Positions 32,111-44,591 of a DNA stretch of 64,000 nt are shown one piece after another (the stretch's first letter is position 1; each line of letters starts with the position of its first letter). The translations under genes and the position numbers were made by a program. The notes beneath the pieces are model-generated. The model searched no databases, was not told where the DNA came from, and saw only the letters and a program-made list of their open reading frames with translations. The stretch comes from Hyalella azteca (taxonomy: Eukaryota > Arthropoda > Malacostraca > Amphipoda > Hyalellidae). The stretch is from contig NW_025935888.1 of assembly GCF_000764305.2 (NCBI RefSeq), forward strand, positions 434,001 to 498,000, in the 5' to 3' direction.

Positions 32111-34432
32111 CGATGCGAAATAGCTTGATAGCTGAAACACTAGCTAACCATCCTACTACTACTTATGTTGCCTTGTTAATGAGTATTTTGTGTTGATTTG
32201 TTTGTACGTTATTTTTCCCTCAATTCCTCTCAATTTTCGCACGCATAGAAACATTGACTGAGATTAGTTCAGGACTTCAGGAGGGTATGAAATTTTGGTT
32301 TAGCTGCTAATTCGGCATTTTTCCGGTTTTTGTGAGATTCCACAGTTCGCATTAAGATCATTATGTTTCTAGGATCGCGAGGTAACCAAGAATTTATTAG
32401 CTAGGTGTACTATACCTTACTTGGAAAGGTATTAAATGAATATGCGGTGATTTGCCATGGCACTCGCTTTATCTTTATCACTCGCTTTATCTTTATATTC
32501 ACAATTTGTTTAATGTCTGACGACTAATATGTTTTGAGTACCTGAGAGGCGTTTCTTAGATGGTCTCCATTCACTGCAGGTCGTGGTGAGGTGTTGGGCT
32601 ATGGTAGCCGCCACACGCATTGATTGTTGAGCTGTCGTGCTACATAAGCTCTTATTGAAAACGTGACACGCCAGTTGTCTTCCTATAATGTATCGAAGTT
32701 TTTCTGCAGGTTGGATGTGCGCTTCCGAGCCCTGGCATTTTGAAACCGTAAATTTATTTTGCGGTTATTATAAAGACATTAATTAAATTATTATTTGGTT
32801 TTTAAGTACGACTAAAGTACGATGCTGTCTTCCTGGCCTGCCGAGGCATCGTAAATTTAGCTGCTGATAAGAAACGAAACTTTAATTTTTGCAATTTTCT
32901 TGTTATAAATCAGTAAAATCTTCATCATTAGTGTGTTGTCAATTTTTGTCTCTCATAGAAGGCAGACAATGGCAGGGAGACATAAAGTTACTTTTTCAAC
33001 AGTGTGCTAGAACTTAAGTTATTTTGTTATTAGTTTCTACCTACTATGAAGTACACGCTCTTAAAAGCTTTATTTTGTAAAGTGTGTTTATTTTTAATCC
33101 CCATTCACTTGTCTTCTCACTCATGTAACTGCTGTCTTTTTCTTCAATTTTTCGGTTTGAAGAGACATACGACTGTTCGAAGTGAAGCCATGGAGTGAAT
33201 TATTTGGATTTTTTTTCTAGGAACTGGTTGCATGTTGGTCTTTAATTATAATACTGAAATTATTTGTAGACGTAATTATTCGGTAATTTTTAACTCTTAA
33301 TAATATTTGTAATTTATGTATAAGTCTACACCAGAGGTCTTGAAATATTGACGCCAGAAGGCCTCACTCAACATATGGTGAAATTTTTGCGAGCCAAAAT
33401 CTGACAGCGCGTGCCCGCGTACATTCGTTGATCAACCAACGGCGACAATATCGACCCTGGTTGCGTAGGGGCGCCAGACTTGCAGCTACGCAAACTGTGT
33501 TCGCTGTTAGAAAGGCGCTGCGCATGTAGCCAAACAAGTTATGGTCGCTTTTGAATGAATTTTTTTATGATCCCATGATCCCAATCAACTGAAGCGTCTT
33601 TCATTGAAACGGGTTGGACATGACAGACTTCAGCGCCGCGATCGATTTGTGCCGATATTCAGCTTGCTTCTTATGGACGTAAGGTATGGAGAAAGCAAAC
33701 TTTTCGAATGAAATAGACTTTTTCTCTGACGCGGTCGAAACTAATGATTAAATGAATGAACAATCCTGCCAAGGTTGAGCTTCGCCACAATGTCTTAAAT
33801 GCCGGTACAAGCATATCAGCATACCTAGTCGCAGGCTTTAAGGTAAAGTATCTTGGAGCTTGGACTGCCGTAGCACCTTCGACTTTCCCCAGCTGACCAC
33901 TTCAAAACTTTTCAACAACTAAAGGTTAATCAACTCGTTATACGAGATCCTTTATTACGAGTGTAAGTAATGAAATCGCGAGTCACAGAGAAAAAGTGCC
34001 ACACACTGAGTCTGGAATGTCTCAAAATAATGGGCTGTGAATTTCTCGAGCACTTACTTACAATTTTACTACATAAAAAAACGATATGTAAATGAAGTAA
34101 ATACTCCCTAGCTGTAACAAAAAGATTTCACGCTTGCTAGTAATAATCGTTAGCAACATCTGAAAACCGTGAATCTAAAGGTAAGACTTGTGCGTAATAT
34201 AAACGAGCTGGTCTCGGAATTCAGTAGAGCCTGTCGTATGTACGAACTGATATAATTAATGATTTTAGTAAATCACTTAGGCGGTAGAGCTGAGTTTTCT
34301 GTCTAACTGCAGATCAAATGAGAGATTCCAAAAATTGATAGCTGGTTGTTCATCCCAACTTCTAAACGTGTTCTCGCTGAAACAAGTAACATACTGCGTT
34401 TTTGAAATGAATTCGTTCTCATTTGTACTAGC

Positions 34433-37400
34433 CTATCGTGAAAAGTCGAACTTGACTTTGACGAGATATCGCAGTCTAACTTGCGCTGGATTATAGACGA
34501 TGTACTCGTTGTAGAGGAGGCTCAGGCCTTTCTTGGTTGCTGAAGAAGCAGGCCCAAGCGGTACAACCACACCGTCTTTCCTGAAATTATCAATTTCGTT
34601 GAGACAAAAATACGTTATTAATTGTAACTTTAACATCACGACATTTTGTTGTAAATGATATTTCAAAATCAATGTTGCACACAGATGTAAAACACATCTT
34701 TGTTGAATACTTTAAGACTAGCTAATTAGATCAATTAAGAAGAATAGAGCAATGGATCCAAAAGACACAAGTCCTTTGTACTTAATTCTGGTTAATACTG
34801 TAAAAAATTCATTATTTATTCAGGAGTACGATGTAAAGAGCGGTGTAATTAATTGTAGGGAATTTTGTAACCGAAATAGCAATTATCATAGAATATTTTT
34901 GCTTGAAGTATCATAATAAAGCGTTTTTTCGAGCGATGAGCGGAGCTAACGCAGTCCTAATCGTGGTGCTCACATAACGACTTGATTGCTCTCCACAGGA
35001 GCCATGGTCCCGACGCCCTTGACGGATTGGTAGCCGGACGGCAGTTTGTCGGCTTGATAATCCGCTTGCAGAAGCTCCTTGGACGTGCCAAGTGCTACCT
35101 CACAGAGCGTCAGTAGCCCTGTGGTGTTGGCGCAAGAAGCCATGCAGTAGTTGGCACTCTTGCTGCACATGTCAGCAAAGTAGATGCCCTTGCCAAACTG
35201 GAAAAAGTGTTATAGTTAATAAGATGAACATCAGCCATTACAGTACTTCACGTAAAAGAACCATGCTATTACGAGGATTTTGTGTATTTATACGGTACTA
35301 ATTAAAAAAATAAAAGCAAATAACTCACCTTATGAGGATAGATTTTTCAATATCAAATAGACATGAGAATTAACTAAATAAAACTTAAAAGTTATCACAA
35401 ACTGTAAAATGAAATTTACGTGATATTGCTTCAAGTTCTGACCATGTAACCGGTGACAGGGGCTTCGGGAGGAGCTATTCTGAGCCCCTGGCTTAGGATG
35501 CCCGCCCAGTTAGAGAGGCGCGAGCCGTGCCACAGCAGCTTGCGGTTGCCAATGCTTTTCATGAAGCGGTCTTGCTCGGCGCTCTTCTCGCAAACAAAGA
35601 TTTGTTCAACTTGAAGCTTATACGAAGAGTGCGTCTTGCCGTGGTTAAGTGAAACGTACTTGCTGATCAGCTGCAACGTTCAAGAATAACAATTAGAAAA
35701 AGAAAATGCGCTCATTAATCAGTTGATAATCATTAAAATATACAAGCTATGGTCACGAGAAAGTCTCCAACGTGCTTGCTCATAGATTAAACATAAAATG
35801 CAAGATTATTTGATGTAATCAAGTATAATTACAGAATTTTTATTCGGTGTTGCAAGTAGGTCTGACAAGGCATTATTTGGTACGCTATTTTCCTCAAGAA
35901 ATCTTTCACAAACCTGATACTCCTCATCTGTAGAGGCAATAGGCTTAATGTCGCAATGCATTGCCTTATATTTACTATCGGCAGGGTGTAAGCCATCATC
36001 CAGAGCTGCGTCCTTGAGGAATGTCATAGCAGCTTCAATGTCACCGAGCGCCTCGAGTAGCTGCAGCTTTTGACGTACCTCAGAGGGAGTGCGGATCAAG
36101 GGAGGCACTTTCATGCCAAAGTAGTGAGGAATCCTGCAGGAGAAAATCAACACATGGAATTTAAATATCTCCCGGTGGTGATAAATTGATATTAATTCTT
36201 ATTTAAAGCAAACAATTATGAGGCAAATGAAACTTCTGAGCATTACTTGGCAATAACTTTACATTTACCTGGTGTAGAATGCATTACATGCAGCGAGCAG
36301 AGCCTTGTTGTCGATTTTACCAGAGGCAACATTAACTATGTTGCTGATCTCAACTAGTGCTAGGTATCCAGATTTGATTTGCTCTTTGGTAAGTTTTCCC
36401 AGAGGAGCCTTGACAGCATCATACTTCATCTCCATCACCGCCTCCTCCATTATTTTAATATCGCACACCAGTTCTACAAGCTGCCGCACTGCGTCATCAA
36501 GCTCACTTTTGATCTGCGCACGTCAATAAATAGAGTTATATTTACTCAACTGTGAATCATAAAACTACTGCAAAATAAATGCATCATAAAATTGCCCCAA
36601 TACCCAATGCAAATAAAATTGCCTTGTTTAACATCATAATTGCTTGTAAGTATCAAATTTTTATCTCAATAATCATCACTACCAACGAATGAACTAATAG
36701 AGACTGTAAACCTGGCTGCCTAAAAGATGGTAAGTATTGCTTTCTTGGATGCTAATGATTCCGTACTGACAACGAGAGAGTAGGATAGATTTATTAGTCT
36801 GTGATATATTGCCTCTTTTCCTTTAACGAGGTAGTACAAGTTGAAAATAATTACTGAAATAACCAAGGAATTATATAGAATTGACTCACGGGTTTGCGCT
36901 CTTGTTTCAAACCATCAGCTTCGTCTTTAACTTCTGGTTCTTTTGACCCCTCATCAGAGTAATCCATGTGTAAAAGGTCGTACTTGCCAGGGACTTTTTC
37001 AAATTCGCTGCGTGCATGCCAATCATTGCGCGTTTTGTCACGAAACCTAGAAGAAATTTAGGTATTAATTTATAGGTCTTGTGCATAGACATTAAACGCC
37101 AGCACAATGGTGCAAAAATCAGATCAAAAGATAAATAGAAAATCGTTGGAAGAAAGATTAGTTTTTAGCAAAAAAATAATAGTTTGAAAAGGCATGGTGC
37201 AATTCGCCCTTAATAAAAATTTTTTAAAACGCTTCACTAATCACACACATTCTGGTAGTTATAATAGTAATAGGAATATTCCAGTGAAAATAAAAGAAAT
37301 CAAGTAGTTATTTTTGTTAAAATATATTAATTAAAAATATTAGTTTAATTATTAGTTAAAAATATACGATGCACATTATTGAAGCAACCTACTATAGATG

Positions 37401-39021
37401 TCGAATGCTGTACAATTGCAATCATTTTGAAATAATTGAAGAGTTCAGTTGGAATATCCAGGCTAATTCTAACAATCCATGATTAACTAAAATAATGACA
37501 TGAAATGAATATTAGGATTTCAGCATTTAAACGATAGTGGTGACCGCAACTCTTTACAATTTGAAACTAAACATTGATTCAAATATATATTTTTTGAAAA
37601 GCGCGTCTCGCAGGACGTTATCAAAAGAGCTGAGATGCATCATACGAGCTTATAACAATTTAGCAGACAACAAGAATAGCCTCACTTGTCACAGAAGATT
37701 TTCTTGGCCATCTCGATGTCACCGCCACAAGGCTTCAGAGAGTTTTGACCATGAGCACCAACTCTACCCCAGCGCATCCATACTGAGTACACGCCTCCTT
37801 TGTCATCTTCCAGCAACTGGATAATGTAGTACTTGTTGTTGTTGAACTGGATGTTTGTCTGGAAACGTAGTGAACCAGTTAATTTCGTGACATAAGACAT
37901 CTTCCTCAACACACAGAATCGAATATATTCAAGTTAGAAAACATATTCGGCCGGGAATGTTACATTTAATTGCAACAACTTGACAATTAAAATTTAAAAT
38001 TGGAAACAGACTTTGTAAGAATGATACAATTAGAATTAATTTAAAGATGTGTAACAAGAAGATGCATCAGGCCAGTATCATCACTGCATGCTATAACGAA
38101 ATTTGTGGTGAGTGATGACCCAAAGAGAAACATTCTCTTGCATGATAATGGTACCTGGTTGAGCATGCAATCCCAGATGGTGTTCCCCTCGTCAAGAACA
38201 TGGGATGTAGCTGCCACAGGACATGAAGCATCAACAGCTGCTCGGCCTTTCTTCATCAATTTCCGTTCAACTGCTGAATGTGTATGGAAAGTTTAGGCAG
38301 AGGCACAAGGGAAAAAATTGATGCTGAACCTCATTACAGAATAATTATTCAAGAAATTCCAGAATCAGTAGCATAGTATTAGAATTAACACAGCATAGGT
38401 TTCATATATTCACAACTTGCACTTGCCCATATTCTTTATAGTCAGACATTATTCAGGAGTCAGATAGTTGAGAGTAATTTATATAAATAAAAACACCTGT
38501 AAGAAAAGTTTAGTAAAAAATTGCTAACCTGATTTCACAGGAGCCTTTTCCTTGCTGCCACCACTCTTTTTTTTAGGAGCACTTTTTGCTGCTTTAGATT
38601 TCTTAGAATTGATTTCATCATCCGTGTCATCCACCTCAGTTTTTGTAACTTTAAGTGCCTTTGTTTTTGCAGGTTTTTGATCCTCTTCATCAGACTCCAT
38701 GTCATCTTTCTCATCAGCAGTGGCAACATAAGAAACAGTCGGCTTGCATCTTTGACTGCGCCGAGCAGTTGTTTCTGCAGGTTTTACAGCTGAAATTTTG
38801 CTTGTGCCACATTTTATCCTACTACTTCTCGGTCTCCCATTTTTGGGAGGAATTTCTGTAGTTCCATTATCCTCTGAGCTTTCAGGTTTATCATTACTTT
38901 CAGATCTATCAGCAGGCAGTTCATCATTTCCACCATTCTTAACTTTCTTGTTTTTCTGGAGTAACATGGCATCGCCCTCTGCTGATGCATTTTTGATTGT
39001 GTTCTGGCGGCGTTTTGGCAT
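34433..39021 (-). CDS. PARP2: Poly(ADP-ribose) polymerase 2
   Basis: Nuclear DNA-break sensor that transfers ADP-ribose from NAD+ to proteins in base-excision and single-strand break repair. Minus-strand exons, phases consistent: 39021-38529, 38270-38155, 37858-37686, 37046-36890, 36513-36269, 36133-35914, 35670-35443, 35197-34974, 34580-34433; about 665 residues against about 580 in vertebrates. Start chosen at MPKRRQNT, just inside an acceptor near 39042. Order: a long Lys/Ser/Glu-rich nuclear N-terminus of about 160 residues; WGR domain with [16 protein letters not shown] and [10 protein letters not shown]; a helical regulatory domain ([44 protein letters not shown]); and the catalytic domain with [30 protein letters not shown] and [11 protein letters not shown], giving the His-Tyr-Glu triad. 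No zinc fingers or BRCT precede the WGR, which separates it from PARP1. The GTTTGT donor at 35913 is weak, but the alignment requires it. Confidence 0.96.
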
Positions 39022-39042
39022 GGTTGAATTGGTACCCAATTT

Positions 39043-41036
39043 TGCTGGAAAGCAACAGGAATTTAATTGAAATTCAAAGCACATAAATTCATAAAAACAA
39101 TACCAATGGTAACCAATGACCAAATTTCAAAGCTGTTGGCTAACATTTGGCCCATAAAAAATCTAGAAAAAATATATATTTGTAATAAAATCTAAAAAAA
39201 TGTATCAACTTCAAAGATTCAACTCAAAGATAAGATATTGAAGGCAGAAAATATTTTAATTTTTACTGATTTCAATTTTAATCAGAATTTGTTTGAATGT
39301 CATTATAAGATGTTTACTCAAAATTTTATCTCCTAGAATTTTCCCAGTTCTAGGTGATGATGATGGGTTTATTTTATTACATAATTTTGTGGAATAAAAA
39401 CATAGTTATTTCATTCCTACATTTAAAGAACTTGATCAGCTTGCACATTTAACAGAGTTAAAATGATAAATAACTAAGTGATTATAGATTTGACAAGTTC
39501 CAGTAAAAAATAAGTTTTTTTTTTGTATTTTGCTTTGCTTTTTAGCTTGCAATCAGATTGACCAAAGATCCTTTAAACAAGCTGTAGCCAATCAAAATTT
39601 CATGCACACCCATTGTCATTTAGAATTTCCAGGTTTTGAGCAGTGTTGACTCAAGTTCAGTTTGTGCCTGGCAGCTAGCTAGCTGCCTCCTTGTTTGTTG
39701 GATTTATAGCAGCACTAAGGTGTGTTTTCATTTGATTTACAAGTGAAAAATGTTAATGAAAAAATGTAGTCACTTTACTTTTAACAGATATGGCCTCTCA
39801 AATATCCAATATCTTCACTGGCGCTAACTCTGTTCCGTGCACATATGGTATATCTACCTACTTTCCATGCAGCAACTACCATCAATGCACAAGTCACCAC
39901 TCAGCAGAAACTGCACATACATTGCCACTTGTTACTAAGAACCATATGATACTGGCTGGTCTGGTCAAACAAGGCTAGACAAACTAAGCATTAAATATAT
40001 CTACCTTTTGAGCCACAACCACAGCTTTCCTCCCATTTTTTATAACCTCGAGTTTCCTGCTACATAAATTATCTCTTATCATGCACAACAATATTGAAAA
40101 ACCAGGGATGATTGCATATGAACAGGGAGCATATCTCTATATCTAAAGAAAGAACCAACTGTGAAATTGTTTACCAGCACAATATGAAGATTAATATTTG
40201 GAAAGTATCTATTGAATAAGACTCAATTCTCTTGACATAGCTTCAGATGCAGGTCCAAACTATGGAGAAAAACAATAAATAATGTTCCTACTATCATGCT
40301 TGGGAGCAACCTCACTCTGCTTTGGCATGAATTTCTTGATTGGGTAAACATCAAACTTGCCAGAAATCCATTAACTGAGAAAATATTGTGTAAAAGTTCA
40401 AACTCAGTGTGTACAGCATGGTATGTAGAACAAATGCAAAAACCTCTGTGTAATAATGTTTGAAGCCCATTCAATTTGTATCAGAATGAACAAAAACTAA
40501 AGAAACTAGTACTTAGGCTGGTGAATGTTGGTTTCTTGGAACACAAAAGTCAGACAACAGCCATTAGATTTGGTAACATTGCAATCAAGGATGGACAAAC
40601 TATTGTTAGATTCAAGCTCCATAGTAAATTTGATAGAATTATGTTGCAAGTATACATAATCAAAGAATGGTTTGACATGAGAGGGATGTTTGAAAATTAA
40701 AAAGTGTCATTGATGTACCTTATATTATATAGAATCTTGATATTAAATTAAGAGGACAATTAGCCAGCCAAGAAACCTTGTGAAAACACAAAAATATTTG
40801 TGAATGTTGGCCAAGCAATAGTCATATGCCTGAACCATCAATCTGTCTATAAAACTTGCCAGCAAATGTGAAAAATTAGTTAAGAACTGATAATTTTAGA
40901 AGAGATTTGAAAAATTTATGGTTTACACCAATAACAAGATCATTAATATCTTTAAACAGATAATTGAGGTAAATTTAACTGTCACAAATGGGTTTATTAG
41001 TAAACAAATTTTTTATACTATATAAGAATTATATAC
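39043..41036. other. AT-rich region upstream of PARP2, no gene seen
   Basis: Probably holds the PARP2 promoter and any untranslated first exon, neither of which I can place. Short frames at 39790-39978 and 40476-40700 have no motif. Confidence 0.5.
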
Positions 41037-41777
41037 ACTTGTGCCCAAAATTATTCATACTCCTACAGAAATATAACAAATTCCCATTTTAAAGAACAGA
41101 AAGATCATTTACAACTTATTCTTCTAGGAATGGTTGTCATTATAATGTGCAACAAATCTAATGCTAGAAAATATTTAGAAAATAGCTTTCAACTAGACTC
41201 CTGCATCTTGGAATAATTTTCTCAAAATGAACCAGGACAAACAGGACAAGACGAGAAATTGCTGGGACAAAAATACGGGACTGAAGGTAAAATTTGTCCC
41301 GGTATAAACATATGAAAAAGGGCAAGGCTATGTTGGCTATTAAAGTAAACGGGATCATTAAAAAAGAACAATATCTTGATATCAAAAATAACATCAAGCA
41401 GGATGCAGAAAAACTTTCTCTTGGTCCTGATTGGGCTCTTCATTAAGATAATAATCTGAAGAACACATTGAATATAGTCAAGCAGTGGTTCGAGGATTCT
41501 CACATCAATGTCATGAAATGTCCTAGTCAAAGTCCTAATCTCACTACAAATGAGAATTTATGGCGTGTACTGAAAACACAGGTGAAAAAAGAGACAACCT
41601 AAAAGGTTGAAAGAATTGGAACAGTATGCCTAGGATGAATGGACTGATGGACACAACTTAGGGTTAATACATGCAGGAACCTTGTTGATCATTACACTAC
41701 TGTATTGTTTACAACAAGTTATGAGTAAAGGCCCTGATATTAACTATTGATTCAGGGTATGAATAAATTTGGTCATG
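41037..41777 (+). mobile_element. Degenerate Tc1/mariner transposon with transposase C-terminus
   Basis: Between 41311 and 41610 the plus strand reads KGKAMLAIKVNGIIKKEQYL, then SLGPDWALH, a stop, DNNLKNTLNIVKQWFED and CPSQSPNLTTNENLWRVLKT. This is the DDE catalytic part of a Tc1-type transposase, with the usual QDND-like motif ruined by a stop. Imperfect ends CCAAAATTATTCATAC (41044) and the inverse of GAATAAATTTGG (41761) bound it. The N-terminal DNA-binding half is missing, so the element is dead. Confidence 0.85.
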
Positions 41778-41815
41778 AGTCAGTTTCATGTTTCCTTTGT
41801 AGGGTAAACGCATTC

Positions 41816-42023
41816 TAAAAAGCTCTGGTTTGCCACTATGACAAAGACCATCACTTTTTTTGAAATTACATAAAGACAATGAGAGGCAGGAGCCAGCAAT
41901 TTATGGTGAGTGAAGCTAGAGTATAGACCTGTATTTTGCATGTTTCAATTCAAGTTTAATTTAGCTGGTAAAAAAAATGGCATCATTTATAAAAAAAGTG
42001 GTCTAAGTTACCCCATTTTACAG
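41816..42023 (-). mobile_element. Fragment of the 43237-44589 transposon family
   Basis: The reverse complement matches 43237-43450: GTAAAATGGGGTAACTTAGACC-type end, then the GGTCTATACT and CACCATAAATTGCTGGCTCC strings and the CTATGACAAAGACCATCACT region. Only one end is present. Confidence 0.75.
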
Positions 42024-43234
42024 TGCTATACAATCTTGAGCAGTCATTTCTTTCCATTCCTTGCTTCCTGCAGCAGCTTCCATAATCTTAAACCTCATAA
42101 TTTTACTCTTTTTCCTATTTTTTTACCATTCTTTGACATTTCATTCAATATATAATCCATGTTACACCCTGTAACTGTCGTCAGCCATTAGGTGGTAGCC
42201 TACCTACTCTCTTGGTCCATTTTGCCCACTGCCCAGCCTGCCCATGCGGCCATGCCCCCATTCCGACATTCGGAAGGCACCAGCTTATGCGTAGGCCCAT
42301 GTCTCATTATACTCTCATATCATATACGTAACTCACACTTGCCCCTTGGGCCCTTTGACTTAGACTACGTTCGCATTTGCTCATTTTCAAGTTCCAAATG
42401 TACATCTTTCGCGCCCAACGTCCATCATCCATTCTTTCGTTCAATGCAGTAGTATCAGAGTTTTCATGTCTAGTGTCTACCGAGTGAAGCACCGTTTACT
42501 AAATTACCCCTATCAGGCTATCGTAATAAATTTCATGAGATTTGTACTCAAGTCTCTTAACATTTAGTAATCCAAAATTAGCTTGTGTACGAGTTAAAAT
42601 AGAAAAACCGACCGATGAGTGTTTTTCAGCTGTTTTTATAGTCTGAACTCGGTAGTATGTCACGTCGCACTGCCGAAAAGGCTCATAACCGCTCACTCAA
42701 GTTTCACAGGGTAATTTGACGCGGGAAACTCAACTCAGTTGAAAATGTGGCGTAACACAATACCTCACACACAATATTACGCTAGACAAACAAATATCAT
42801 AAATAATTGAGTATTGACCACTTTGATAACCTTTTTGATGAGATTTAAGAACTTGCCTTTAGATAAATTGTCTAATCAATCTATTATTAAGTTTATTTAT
42901 TTTTCTTTGCTGGTCATGTTAGAAAAAGTATCCTATCTGTTATCCGTTCCGCCGGACTCTTTGGGAGGTTTTTTTTTTACTAATTTTTCCTGTAGGCTGA
43001 CACCAGGCTGTCCAGACTCCTGCCTTCCACTTCCAGGGAGTGGGATTGTTGATTCAAGAGTTTTAAAAGTGATTCCAGGAAGCTACGGACTACAACCGAC
43101 GTAATTTACATTGTTCTGTGCCTGATTGTGCAAAAATATACCTATATTAAGATATTCAACGTTGTTAGTATAGTATAGCAGCCATGACTGTGACATTGCT
43201 TATTGCCACAGCCACAGTAAGAAAGCAATGCTTA
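42024..43234. other. Intergenic stretch, no gene seen
   Basis: Short frames (42192-42452 plus, 42499-42696 minus, 42814-43104 plus) show no recognisable domain or splice-supported structure. No repeat was identified. Confidence 0.45.
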
Positions 43235-43512
43235 TACCGTAAAATGGGGTAACTTTGACCACTTTTCTTCAAAATGATGCCATTTTTTTTACTAGATAAG
43301 TTAAACTTAAATTGAAACTTGCAAAATACAGGTCTATACTCTACTCTCTACTAGTCTCTACTCTCTAGCTTTACTCACCATAAATTGCTGGCTCCTGCCT
43401 CTCATAGTTTTGATGTAATTTGAAAAAAAGTGATGGTCTTTGTTACCCCAGCTCTTGGGGTTTCTTTGACCAGGTGGTAAAATCAATTTTATTTTTTGGT
43501 AAAATAACTCCA

Positions 43513-43913
43513 AATCATAGTGACAAAGCAGAGAATTTTTTAGACTCTCCCTCAAGTTCATGTTTGAGTCCTATAAGTAGACTAATAAAGTATCATGGTA
43601 TTCATGGATACCAGCATTTTCTTAAGAAATTGGTTTAAATCTTGAGTTTTTGAGGAAATTAAAAATGAACTGATTCCAAAAAAAAGCTCTGGTTTGCCCA
43701 CTGTGCAGAGAGTGGATGAATATTGCAAGCTTAGTGGCAAACCAGTGCTTGTTTAAAATCAGTTCATTTTTAACTTCCTCATTTACTCAAGATTAAACAG
43801 ATTTCTTATGTATGATAATTATGGTATCCAAGATACTTTACTGGTCTACTTATAGGACTCAAAAATGAACTTGAGGAAGAGTCTAAAAAACTCTCTGCTT
43901 TGCCACTATGATT
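43513..43913. repeat. Long inverted repeat, arms about 164 bp
   Basis: 43513-43676 pairs with 43750-43913 around a spacer of about 73 bp. The outer end of the right arm stops at 43913-43914, one base before the adapter, whereas the left arm's outer sequence continues, so the right arm appears cut by the artefact. Confidence 0.8.
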
Positions 43914-43914
43914 G

Positions 43915-43952
43915 CTGTCTCTTATACACATCTAGATGTGTATAAGAGACAG
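43915..43952. other. Nextera mate-pair junction adapter (artefact)
   Basis: CTGTCTCTTATACACATCT is followed directly by its reverse complement. These are two Tn5 19-bp mosaic ends back to back, the structure left at the circularisation junction of Nextera mate-pair libraries. It is not native sequence. Confidence 0.97.
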
Positions 43953-44001
43953 CATTAGAACACAATAGATCCCGTTAGAACACAATAGATCGCGTTAGNA
44001 T

Positions 44002-44179
44002 GTGACGGGGTAACATTGACCGGTTTGGAAATTAAGTTAAAATTACCATATATAAGACTCTGTAGAGTCTGAAACATAAAGAAAAAACATAAATAGGTAT
44101 ATCAAACATAAAATATGTTATATAAGTACCTATGGTAATTTTAACTTAATTTCCAAGCCGGTCAATGTTACCCCGTCAC
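44002..44179. mobile_element. Snap-back palindromic MITE, 178 bp
   Basis: Arms of about 48 bp (44002-44049 and 44132-44179) start GTGACGGGGTAACATTGACC and are near-perfect inverted copies around an 82-bp AT-rich centre. Nested in the 43237-44589 element, whose ends share the GGGGTAAC core. Confidence 0.85.
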
Positions 44180-44591
44180 GGCTGCCAGTGGGTGGTCAAA
44201 GTTCCCCCATTGGGGGGCAGTGCCCCCCATTTGCAAACTATGACACTTTCCTAAAATTTGGCTTTTGCATATGTAACTAGAAGAGTTCTACTATAATGCA
44301 TCAAAGCCTGGAGTTATTTTACCAAATAAATAAAAAAATTGGAGGGGGTACTCCAACAGGCTTTAAATAATAGCTCTTTTTTGTGGGTCACATTATTAAT
44401 TTTTTAACCTATTAGATATGCAAACTTTTTAAATCTTTCTATTGTGTTATGTAGCCTCAGTATTAGGCCTTTGATGGCCATTGACAAAATTTTTCTGTGT
44501 CAAATCGTTTTTGAGTTTTGGGGGTTTTTGTTAAAAAAACAAAAAGTGGTCAAAGTTACCCTGCCGGTCAAAGTAACCCCATTTTATGGTA

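Larger units (their letters stand above)
30321..34432. other. Intergenic region between convergent gene X and PARP2
   Basis: The two genes converge here. The stretch holds a hAT-type MITE (30552-30784) and a dispersed repeat (31841-32110). The rest is AT-rich with only short frames (30668-31053 minus, 31643-31840 plus) that overlap the repeats or lack motifs. Confidence 0.55.
43237..44589. mobile_element. TA-flanked composite DNA transposon with nested elements
   Basis: Outer inverted repeats CCGTAAAATGGGGTAACTTT (left) and CCATAAAATGGGGTTACTTT (inverted right) are bordered by TA at 43235-43236 and 44590-44591. Inside are a long inverted repeat (43513-43913), a mate-pair adapter (43915-43952), an N (43999) and a second palindromic MITE (44002-44179). 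No transposase frame. Because the adapter and the N fall inside it, the true structure is uncertain. Confidence 0.7.

Noticed and set aside
35806..35913. Continuation of the PARP2 exon past 35914 (frame reading [11 protein letters not shown] and on)
   Set aside because: The family alignment goes directly from EEYQ to LISKYV in the next exon, and CAG|GTTTGT can serve as the donor, so this is intron read-through.
43237..44589. A new autonomous transposon with complex palindromic architecture
   Set aside because: The centre contains a synthetic adapter and an N, so the architecture cannot be trusted. Only the ends and the separate MITE are supported.
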